Assembly: GCF_013141865.1 (NCBI RefSeq)
Contig: NZ_RCST01000001.1
Span: 248,001 to 312,000 of the forward strand
Reading direction: 5' to 3'
DNA: 64,000 bases
Origin: Methylomonas sp. ZR1
GTDB taxonomy: Bacteria > Pseudomonadota > Gammaproteobacteria > Methylococcales > Methylomonadaceae
Position 1 is the first letter of the stretch; each line of letters starts with the position of its first letter. A program made the position numbers and the translations under genes. The notes beneath the pieces were generated by a model, which searched no databases, was not told where the DNA came from, and worked only from the letters and a program-made list of their open reading frames with translations. Positions 27,001-33,208 of the stretch are shown here, piece after piece.

Positions 27001-27314
27001 CGGGCATCCGGTATCGGGCTTGGAACCCGCCCTCGGCTTTGCATCCCTCTATCGGTGTGCAGGCGCCGCTGGTATTTGATTTGGTTGATACCTGGAACGG
27101 TCGGTCTATCGGCGGTTGTACGTATCATGTTTCTCACCCCGGCGGCCGCAACTACGACACGCTGCCAGTTAATGCTTACGAGGCTGAAGGACGCAGGGTT
27201 AGTCGTTTTTGGCAGCACGGGCATACGCCAACCGAAACCGTGTTGGAATTACCGAGTGAGGAGTTCAATAAAGATTATCCGTTTACGCTGGATTTACGTT
27301 GGAATGCGAGCTAG
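24003..27314 (+). CDS. Transglutaminase-like and DUF2126 fusion protein
   Basis: Very long protein of 1103 residues with two parts. An N-terminal bacterial transglutaminase-like domain has the triad C180 (LGSCRDSGWLL), H229 (DLHAWAEVY) and D245 (GMDPTSGL), preceded by a beta-rich transglutaminase N-terminal region. From about residue 320 a DUF2126 domain follows (TMGGEPTFVSIDNMDAPEW, LLYFGQGKWYPGEPLPRW, NIHPAASWKELV, DGRHTGTGGGNHVTLGG), which belongs to the glutamine-synthetase-like amidoligase group. The fusion is known beside permuted ATP-grasp and alpha-E genes. It presumably cuts or forms isopeptide bonds on a peptide made by the operon. It is the last gene of the operon and is followed by a hairpin. 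Confidence 0.92.
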   Translation: MSIRVAINHKTSYHYDHPVQLTPHVLRLRPASHSRTAVSAYSLTIKPDKHFINWQQDPFGNYLARLVFPEKTTEFSIEVDLIADMTVINPFDFFLEEYAEHYPFAYPEQLAKELAPYLEIREQGPLLKGFLAGLKRDKQGIVDFLVSINQAVNQVVNYAIRMEPGVQSCEETLEKKLGSCRDSGWLLVQVLRHMGLAARFVSGYLVQLVADVKSLDGPSGTDHDFTDLHAWAEVYIPGAGWIGMDPTSGLFAGEGHIPLACTADYVSAAPVSGGFIGKAETTFDFSNRVSRIHEDPRVTKPYTDRQWADIERLGEKVDAELKAGDVRLTMGGEPTFVSIDNMDAPEWNTDADGEEKRKLAGKLVRRLRDSFAPGGLLYFGQGKWYPGEPLPRWQLACFWRKDGKPIWKNPALLADETRDYGFDLKHADAFIRDLVKRLGVAGEFILPGFEDPLYYLLQEGLVPKNLDPLRVDLKDDLERQRLAKLLSADLGAPVGYVLPLHWSYQAGSWNSSAWEFRRGAMFLVPGDSAMGLRLPLNSLPWVPFEKRDHPHERSLYEPVEPLGDIDSEVSRRYSQMAKQGLHPTEMDAADDERPHDPEWVPHTALSVQAREGRLFVFVPPTTELEHYLDIIASVEATAAALKMPVVIEGYQPPHDLRLTRLPVTPDPGVIEVNIHPAASWKELVNNTTTLYELARLTRLGTEKFMLDGRHTGTGGGNHVTLGGITPADSPILRRPDLLRSLVTYWQHHPALSYLFSGLFIGPTSQAPRVDEARNDSLYELEIAFQQMPEGEVAAPWLVDRLFRNLLVDMTGNTHRSEFCIDKLYAPGTDAGRLGLLELRAFEMPPHARMSLMQMLLLRTLVAWFWREPYKKPLVRWGTQLHDRFMLPHFIASDIYDVARDLQAAGYEFKTEWFAPFLEFRFPRIGSLRVNDLQLDLYQAIEPWHVLGEEITSSGTARYVDSSVERLQVSLSGAMGERYALTCNGRRVPLKATGKQGELVAGIRYRAWNPPSALHPSIGVQAPLVFDLVDTWNGRSIGGCTYHVSHPGGRNYDTLPVNAYEAEGRRVSRFWQHGHTPTETVLELPSEEFNKDYPFTLDLRWNAS

Positions 27315-27330
27315 ATAGAACGAGGAAATT

Positions 27331-27363
27331 AAAAAACCTAATCAGCGAGTGTCGGTTTTTTTT
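27331..27363 (+). terminator. Rho-independent terminator of the ATP-grasp operon (weak)
   Basis: AAAAAACC pairs with GGTTTTTT across a loop of about 15 bases, and the distal arm runs into eight Ts. The stem is A/T-rich and the loop is long, so it is a modest candidate that would also act in the other direction. Confidence 0.5.
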
Positions 27364-27480
27364 ACAATTTAGCTTGAAATTGACTCGATTTGCTATACCA
27401 TCCTTACCTGCGGAACGAGACAAAGTGGCTATAGCTATTTGAACTTGTTATGAATATTTGTTTATAGGGTGGGGTGTATC

Positions 27481-28251
27481 TTGAATCGACAGAAGCAGTC
27501 TTTCGATCATTGTTTCGAGGTATTTTTAGCTGATACGCCGGAAAGTAAAAAAATTCATTATCAACTCAGATACCGGATTTATTGCGATGAAATGGGCTTC
27601 GACGATACGGAGCGGTTTCCGGCGCAGCAAGAAATCGACGAATGGGATAAAAGCGCAGTTCATTTTTTAGTCAGGCATAAATATACGCAACAATGGCTGG
27701 GCGGGTTGAGGATGGTCAGGCCCAAAGGTCACGTTTTTCCGTTTCAGGAAAGCAGTAGTTCGCATCAACGGCTACCAAGCGGCAGATACAAAAATTCAGT
27801 TGAAATTTCCAGGTTATGCGTTACTAAGGAAGCAAGGCGCTTTGTCTTCAGAAACCCGGCTATAGAGGTAGCTGAAGAAAATCGCAAAATTAGTTTTCTG
27901 CACGATTACCGCAATATCAATAGAGACATAATGTGGGGGCTGTATCGAGCTGCGGCGGTTTATTCCGTCCAGCAGGGCATTAAACATTGGTATATGTTAG
28001 CCAATCCGGCGCTGGCGTACAGTATTAAGAAACAAGGCTTAGATATACAGCAACTGGGCGATGCTAGTCGTCAAAGTGCACGTCTGCTGTATTATTTGAA
28101 TACAAAGCAAGTGCTGGAAAACTCTTTATGGTTTGAGGGTTACCGACACGATTTTCGCTTATATTCGGATATTGCAACTGACGTTCCTGTCGATATGAGG
28201 GGGCGCCAGGTAAAGCAAATCGGCGTTATTTCTTATGTGTCGAGAATCTGA
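27481..28251 (+). CDS. PEP-CTERM/exosortase-associated acyltransferase (first copy)
   Basis: N-acyltransferase of the GNAT-like exosortase-associated family, about 256 residues. The conserved pattern LRYRIYCDEMGFDD, VHFLVRH, GGLRMVRP and VEISRLCVT is visible, as in the second copy at 32391-33128. Related proteins make acyl-amino acid or acyl-homoserine-like products; the substrate is unknown here. Frame begins with a GTG at 27469, but a TTG at 27481 has GGGTGGGG about 7 bases before and matches the alignment with the second copy, so TTG is preferred. It stands alone between the ATP-grasp operon and the convergent prsR gene and opens the XrtA exopolysaccharide locus. Confidence 0.85.
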   Translation: MNRQKQSFDHCFEVFLADTPESKKIHYQLRYRIYCDEMGFDDTERFPAQQEIDEWDKSAVHFLVRHKYTQQWLGGLRMVRPKGHVFPFQESSSSHQRLPSGRYKNSVEISRLCVTKEARRFVFRNPAIEVAEENRKISFLHDYRNINRDIMWGLYRAAAVYSVQQGIKHWYMLANPALAYSIKKQGLDIQQLGDASRQSARLLYYLNTKQVLENSLWFEGYRHDFRLYSDIATDVPVDMRGRQVKQIGVISYVSRI

Positions 28252-28325
28252 TTTATCCGTTTAAATCCGCCGCGTAAAACCCTAGCCTGCAATTATAAAC
28301 CGTTCTCGCTGGTAGGCCTTCTATG

Positions 28326-29702
28326 TCAATCCTGGTGTTCATCAGTATGATTACGCAGCAAAGCTTGCAGTCCGTATTTTTCAAATAAACCGTACAAGGT
28401 TGGCCTGGTAACACCCAATAATTTAGCTGCTTCGGATATGTTATTGTCTGCGTAGGTCAGTGCGCGTTTGATGGCGATCGTTTCTGCCGCTTCTCGTACC
28501 GATTTGAGATTCAGCGGCATAGACTTGTCGCTATCGGTACCAATTTCCAGCTCTTCGGCGGTGACGAAATTGTTGTCGGATAAAATGACCGCACGTTTGA
28601 TTTTGTTCTCCATCTCCCGAATGTTGCCAGGCCAGTTATAAGCTTCAAGAGCACGAGCGGCGTCGTGGGAAAAATGTTTTTCTTTGGAGTTGTTTTCGCG
28701 GCAATAGCGCTGTAGCAAAGCATTAGCTATCGTAATAATGTCGCCTTCGCGTTCGCGTAGTGGGGGAATGTCAACGACGATCTCACTGAGCCTGTAATAT
28801 AAGTCGCCCCGGAAATTACCTTGCGCAATGAGGTCGGGTAAATGGCGATGTGTTGCACATATAATGCGCACATCCACGGCAATTTCCTTTCTACCCCCTA
28901 ACCGTTCTATGACCCGTTCCTGGATAAATCGCAGCAATTTTGCTTGCAAGGCAAAAGGGAGGTCGCCGATTTCGTCTAAAAAGAATGTGCCGCCCTGCGC
29001 ATATTCGATTTTGCCTTTGGTTTGCGCGACTGCGCCGGTGAATGCACCTTTCTCGTAGCCAAATAATTCACTCTCTAACAATGTTTCTGGTATGGCCGCG
29101 CAGTTTACCGCTACAAACGGTTGTGAGGCGCGTGTGCTCAGGCGATGTAAGGCTTTTGCCAATAGCTCTTTACCGGTGCCGCTTTCGCCGATTAGTAAAA
29201 CGGTTGCTTGAGTCGGTGCAATTTTTTCAATCATCCGCATGACTGCCTGCATTTGCGGACTGGTGGCGATCACGCCGGTTAGGGGCTTTTGTTGCTGCAA
29301 TATTTGGTAGTCGCGCTCCAATGCGTCGAGTTGAAACGCTCTTTCTATAATCAGGCCCAAGACGTCCGGGTCTACCGGCTTTTGATAAAAGTCATAAGCA
29401 CCTAAGGCTACTGCATGAATCGCATTTGCGCGATCATCATTGCCGGTTACCACGATTATCTTGGTGGCCGGTGCTAATGCGAGAATTTCCTTGAGAGTGG
29501 CGAGTCCTTCAGTGGCGTTGGTGGGGTCGGGCGGTAAACCAAGATCCAAGGTAACGACGCTTGGCGTATATCGTCTAAGTGCAGCTATTGCTTCGTCTCT
29601 ATTACTTGCTATTACTACTTCGTATTGCTCGAAGGCCCATTTCAGTTGTTTTTGTAAGCCTAGGTCGTCCTCGATAACTAACAGTACTTTAGAAGTGATC
29701 AT
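28326..29702 (-). CDS. prsR: PEP-CTERM system sigma-54 response regulator PrsR
   Basis: Response regulator of 458 residues with three domains. The receiver has the phosphoacceptor aspartate D53 (VVTLDLGLP). The sigma-54-interacting AAA+ domain has Walker A GESGTGKE and the sigma-54 contact loop GAFTGA. The Fis-type helix-turn-helix at the end is NNISEAAKLLGVTRPTLYGLFEKYGL. It activates sigma-54-dependent promoters of exopolysaccharide and PEP-CTERM genes when phosphorylated by PrsK (family knowledge). Its start overlaps the prsK stop by 14 bp. Convergent with the first acyltransferase gene. Confidence 0.95.
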   Translation of the reverse strand: MITSKVLLVIEDDLGLQKQLKWAFEQYEVVIASNRDEAIAALRRYTPSVVTLDLGLPPDPTNATEGLATLKEILALAPATKIIVVTGNDDRANAIHAVALGAYDFYQKPVDPDVLGLIIERAFQLDALERDYQILQQQKPLTGVIATSPQMQAVMRMIEKIAPTQATVLLIGESGTGKELLAKALHRLSTRASQPFVAVNCAAIPETLLESELFGYEKGAFTGAVAQTKGKIEYAQGGTFFLDEIGDLPFALQAKLLRFIQERVIERLGGRKEIAVDVRIICATHRHLPDLIAQGNFRGDLYYRLSEIVVDIPPLREREGDIITIANALLQRYCRENNSKEKHFSHDAARALEAYNWPGNIREMENKIKRAVILSDNNFVTAEELEIGTDSDKSMPLNLKSVREAAETIAIKRALTYADNNISEAAKLLGVTRPTLYGLFEKYGLQALLRNHTDEHQD

Positions 29703-31788
29703 TATTTCCTTGATTTGCGGAAACTCGCTGAGCTAATGGTAATTGGATGGTGAAAGCAGTGCCGCGGCCTGGATTGCTATCGACCCGGATATTTCCGGAC
29801 TGCTTTAGAATGTAATCTCGGGCTTCGTAGGCGCCGATGCCCATTCCGGCGTTGCCTTTTGTCGTATCGAACGGCTTGAATAGGCGTTCTGCAATGAACT
29901 GTTGGTCCATACCTATGCCGTTATCGATAATTTTGATGACAGCATAGTCTTGGTTTTTTGTTAATTCAAGCTTAACCCATCCATCGCTTGTCGCTATGGC
30001 GTCTTGGGCGTTTTGCACTAAATTAGTCAAAATATTGGTAAGTTTGATTTTGTCGGCCGTCACGAAGCACTCGCTGAGTGTTGTGTCCATCTGCAACGGC
30101 GGAGTGCCGAGATGTTGTTGCGCGATGTATTTAACCAATTCCACCAAATTGATGAAGGTATTGGCTGTGGTTGTGTTGGTCTCGCCTTGTTTTAACTGTT
30201 CGACAATATGGTGCATTTTTTTGACCACATTATTTAGTGTGTCTATGGTATCGTCGAAGAAGTCCGGGTTATGTTTATGCTTTTCCGCGTTTTTTACGAT
30301 CAGGGAGATCTGGGCCACCAGATTTTTGAGGTCATGTACCAAATATGCTGAAAGGCGGTGATAAGTTTCAAATTGACGATTATTGGCGAGTTCTTCACTT
30401 GTCCGGTTGAGAGCGAGGGCGTTGGCAAGTTGCATTCCCACAGTTTTTAAAAGATCGTGGTCTTCCCAGTCAAGCTTTCGTGGCGCGCGCGCCTGCGTTA
30501 ACACGACAAAAGCTTCAAGTTTGTTTAGGTGAAATAGCGGCACTATCAGCCACACTTGGCTATCTTCGTAGCACCACGGAGATAGATCTATGTCGTCGTA
30601 TACTTCCGGAGCATGAGCCAGTTCGAAAAAATCGATGACCCATTGCTTGTTCGCTAAATATTGAGGCAGGTCGCCGATGTTGTGGAGATATTCAATTTCT
30701 TGCGGAGTGAGTTTGAGGTTTTGTTCTGCAGCTAGAAAAAAATGGCCTTGATCGTTTTTTAACCACAAACCGCCTCCTGCGCTTTCTACTAGGTCCGTTA
30801 AAGTAGTTATGATGAATCCTTTTAGTTCCTCAAGCGACTCAAGTTTTGCCAATGATTTGCTGATCTTGAGCCACTCTTCACGGTAATCGTAGCTGTAGTG
30901 GAAAAAGTGCTTACTAAAATACACCTTGGAGATCGCTCGTATTTTTCCAGATGTAAACGGGATAATCAGCAGGAGAATGGCGAGAAAAATAAACAGAGTT
31001 TGTGCAGCCTCACCCCATTCGGTATTTGCGCGTTTGATATAAAAACCGGCAAACGACATAAGGATTAAATAGATGCCGCAACCGAGGAGAATCGTTGAGT
31101 AAAAAATAGTTTTGCGAGGTGTTGTCAGTTCCGTACTTTGGCTGTTAAGCTTTAGTCGGGTCAATGTGACTGCTAAAAGTGGTGTCATGAGTGCGTTAAT
31201 TACACCTCGTGACTGCCAGAGCTCGAAGTCCAGGCTGCTGAATAGCAGTGATTTGCTGTAAACGAGCAAATCGAATGCGAATAGCGAGCCAAGGCTTATA
31301 CACAGAAATTTGAGATTCCACCTTTGCTTCAGGGGGGTGCTGCGATAAAGCTGCTCAACTAGGATGAGGCCAAATACAGCGGATACAACGTGCGATGCGA
31401 AACGAGGATCGACGTTTAGATGTTCTCGGATTAGGGTTAGGCTGCCAGGGAAGATCTCGATACCTAAAACCAGCATTAAAATCAGGGTAACGACTACGCT
31501 AACGTTCGACTTAAATATTTGCTTGTGATCGTTGTATATTTGTTTGGACAGCAGCGTTCCAAGTTGAAGAAACCAAGATGCATTCCGGAGAGTTTCGTAC
31601 GGTAGCGTGTCAGCGAAGAAGAAATGGCTATTTTTTGTGGCGATTATCACGCTTGTGCACCATGCTAACGAGCACAAAACTGCTATTATGAAAGGCAGAT
31701 GCCAGTTTTTCCTAAAGCAAGCGTATAAAAGTAAAAAACCATAAGCGATGGCTGCGCTTAAGTAGCTGTAATAAATGTAGCTTTGCAT
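29689..31788 (-). CDS. prsK: XrtA/PEP-CTERM system histidine kinase PrsK
   Basis: Membrane-bound sensor kinase of 699 residues. About ten N-terminal hydrophobic helices (to about residue 290) form a 7TM-like sensory part. A GAF domain follows (about 310-460, ESAGGGLWLKNDQGHFFLAAEQN), then the dimerisation helix with the phosphorylated histidine in SAYLVHDLKNLVAQISL (about residue 484). The ATPase carries N-box LTNLVQNAQDAI, G1 IIDNGIGMD and G2 NAGMGIGAYEAR. The ATG at 31788 lies opposite a palindrome shared with the divergent cyclic-nucleotide-binding gene. It presumably phosphorylates PrsR; the signal is unknown. Confidence 0.95.
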   Translation of the reverse strand: MQSYIYYSYLSAAIAYGFLLLYACFRKNWHLPFIIAVLCSLAWCTSVIIATKNSHFFFADTLPYETLRNASWFLQLGTLLSKQIYNDHKQIFKSNVSVVVTLILMLVLGIEIFPGSLTLIREHLNVDPRFASHVVSAVFGLILVEQLYRSTPLKQRWNLKFLCISLGSLFAFDLLVYSKSLLFSSLDFELWQSRGVINALMTPLLAVTLTRLKLNSQSTELTTPRKTIFYSTILLGCGIYLILMSFAGFYIKRANTEWGEAAQTLFIFLAILLLIIPFTSGKIRAISKVYFSKHFFHYSYDYREEWLKISKSLAKLESLEELKGFIITTLTDLVESAGGGLWLKNDQGHFFLAAEQNLKLTPQEIEYLHNIGDLPQYLANKQWVIDFFELAHAPEVYDDIDLSPWCYEDSQVWLIVPLFHLNKLEAFVVLTQARAPRKLDWEDHDLLKTVGMQLANALALNRTSEELANNRQFETYHRLSAYLVHDLKNLVAQISLIVKNAEKHKHNPDFFDDTIDTLNNVVKKMHHIVEQLKQGETNTTTANTFINLVELVKYIAQQHLGTPPLQMDTTLSECFVTADKIKLTNILTNLVQNAQDAIATSDGWVKLELTKNQDYAVIKIIDNGIGMDQQFIAERLFKPFDTTKGNAGMGIGAYEARDYILKQSGNIRVDSNPGRGTAFTIQLPLAQRVSANQGNNDHF

Positions 31789-31819
31789 TTAGCGTCGATG
31801 TTTAAGTGTTTTTTCAATA

Positions 31820-31836
31820 CGTATAATCATTATACG
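31820..31836. promoter_or_regulatory. Perfect 17-bp palindrome between prsK and the cNMP-binding gene
   Basis: CGTATAATCATTATACG has 8-bp arms around a central C. It contains a TATAAT-like hexamer on each strand, so it could be a shared divergent promoter core, an operator, or both. It lies 32 bp from the prsK start and about 30 bp from the next gene on the plus strand. Confidence 0.55.
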
Positions 31837-31866
31837 ACCTTATAAGCAGTAGGCAGGATCATTACT

Positions 31867-32358
31867 TTGCAGATTCAGGCTGACATGAAAGAATTATTTA
31901 GTGACGTACTAGCCAATGCGCAATTCTCTGACGGTTCCGGTTGGAAACGATACCGCCTTAATGCGGGTGAGACCATCGTAAAAAAAGGCCAGCAAGGAAA
32001 TACATTATTTCTCATAGAAGAAGGTGTTGTTAGAGTGTTGGGTGGTGCAGAGCTGGATGGTAATCGGCGAATAAGCCCAGGTCTCTGTGATTTAGATGCT
32101 GGGGCGGTATTTGGGGATGTCTGTTTGTACGAGCCTAGGGAGAGAACGGCTTCTGTTGTTTCATTGACTGATGTGTGTTTACTTGAAGTTCGTAGTGACA
32201 TGTTGAGTGTTTATTTGGACGATCATCCGGTGCAGGGTTATTTATTTTTGAAAGGCTTGTTTCAAGCTATGTCCAATCGTTTGGGATTGGCAAATGATCG
32301 AATAGAGCATTTACTGGCGTGGGGAATTAAAGCGCATGATATCGATAAATATTTGTAG
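31867..32358 (+). CDS. Cyclic-nucleotide-binding domain protein, no DNA-binding domain
   Basis: Single-domain protein of 163 residues with the CRP-type beta-barrel (YRLNAGETIVKKGQQGNTLFLIEEGVVRVL ... LDAGAVFGDVCLYEPRERTASVVSLTDVCLLEV). The phosphate-binding-cassette-like segment FGDVCLYEPRERTASV has the glutamate-arginine pattern needed for nucleotide binding, although with a substitution of the usual small residues. No helix-turn-helix follows, so it is not a classical CRP-type regulator. The frame opens with TTG at 31867 (AGGAT 7 bases upstream), or with ATG at 31885 if that start is used. It lies between prsK and the second acyltransferase and may tie exopolysaccharide production to a cyclic nucleotide (inference). 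Confidence 0.82.
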   Translation: MQIQADMKELFSDVLANAQFSDGSGWKRYRLNAGETIVKKGQQGNTLFLIEEGVVRVLGGAELDGNRRISPGLCDLDAGAVFGDVCLYEPRERTASVVSLTDVCLLEVRSDMLSVYLDDHPVQGYLFLKGLFQAMSNRLGLANDRIEHLLAWGIKAHDIDKYL

Positions 32359-32390
32359 TTGGATGATGCTCGTGAAAATGAGAGGGCAAG

Positions 32391-33128
32391 ATGGATGTGG
32401 GGCCTAAGTTATCACTGGCAGAAAGTTTTAGCCGTTACTTCAAGGTGGGGCTCGCTGAAAGCGATGCTCAGAAGGAATTTGTTTTTCAAGTAAGGTACCG
32501 TGTCTATTGTGAAGAGTTTAAATATGAACCTGTTGAACGTTTTGCTAATCGCCTTGAAGTAGACGAATACGATCAATATTCCCGCCACTGTTTGATTACG
32601 CATTTGCAAACTGGTATCCCTGCTGGTTGTGTAAGAATGGTTCCTGCTATCGGGGAACGACAAAATAAGCCATTGCCGTTAGAAAAATACTGTGGAGCTA
32701 GTTTAGACAGCAAGCTTATAGATAATTTAAAGCTACAAAGAAATACAGTATGCGAAATATCAAGATTGGCTGTGGATGGGGCGTTTCGTAGACGTACCGG
32801 CGAGACTCTAACCCGCTTCGGTGAAATTAACGGCTTACAGTTTTCGCCTCAAGAGCAGAGGACTTTTTCGTCAATAGCAGTTGCTTGTTTTTTTGCCGCC
32901 ACAGTCCTAACAGAGGTTGATGGACGTACAAATGTGTTTGCGATGATGGAGCCGTTCTTGCCGCGGCTGATGCATCGGTCAGGTATAGATTTTCAACGAG
33001 TTGGTAAGGATATTGACTATCATGGTATACGAGCACCTTATTTCATTACTACTCAGGCTGTTTTAGAAAATATGCATCCCGATTTGCTAGAGTTATATTC
33101 CTGGATAAAAGAAAATATTGTTAATTAA
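32391..33128 (+). CDS. PEP-CTERM/exosortase-associated acyltransferase (second copy)
   Basis: Acyltransferase of 245 residues, a paralogue of 27481-28251. Shared features are VRYRVYCEEFKYEPVERF, DEYDQYSRHCLI, GCVRMVP and CEISRLAVD. It starts with ATG at 32391, about 30 bp after the cyclic-nucleotide-binding gene, and is likely in one transcript with it. The sequence FFAATVLTEVDGRTNVFAMMEPFLPRLMHRSGIDFQRVG corresponds to the C-terminal GNAT-like half of the first copy. Two copies in one locus may use different acyl donors or act on different acceptors. The family is strictly associated with exosortase systems, with an uncertain substrate. Confidence 0.87.
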   Translation: MDVGPKLSLAESFSRYFKVGLAESDAQKEFVFQVRYRVYCEEFKYEPVERFANRLEVDEYDQYSRHCLITHLQTGIPAGCVRMVPAIGERQNKPLPLEKYCGASLDSKLIDNLKLQRNTVCEISRLAVDGAFRRRTGETLTRFGEINGLQFSPQEQRTFSSIAVACFFAATVLTEVDGRTNVFAMMEPFLPRLMHRSGIDFQRVGKDIDYHGIRAPYFITTQAVLENMHPDLLELYSWIKENIVN

Positions 33129-33208
33129 TATGGCGGGATCGAATGTAATTATATATTTCTAGGCGATTAGTAAGTAGTCAAATAAAATATTGGGGTTTTG
33201 GTAATAGG

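Noticed and set aside
27376..27395. TTGACTCGATTTGCT-like sigma-54 element before the first acyltransferase
   Set aside because: The distance between the two conserved blocks is two bases too short and the GG pair is missing, so it does not fit the consensus.
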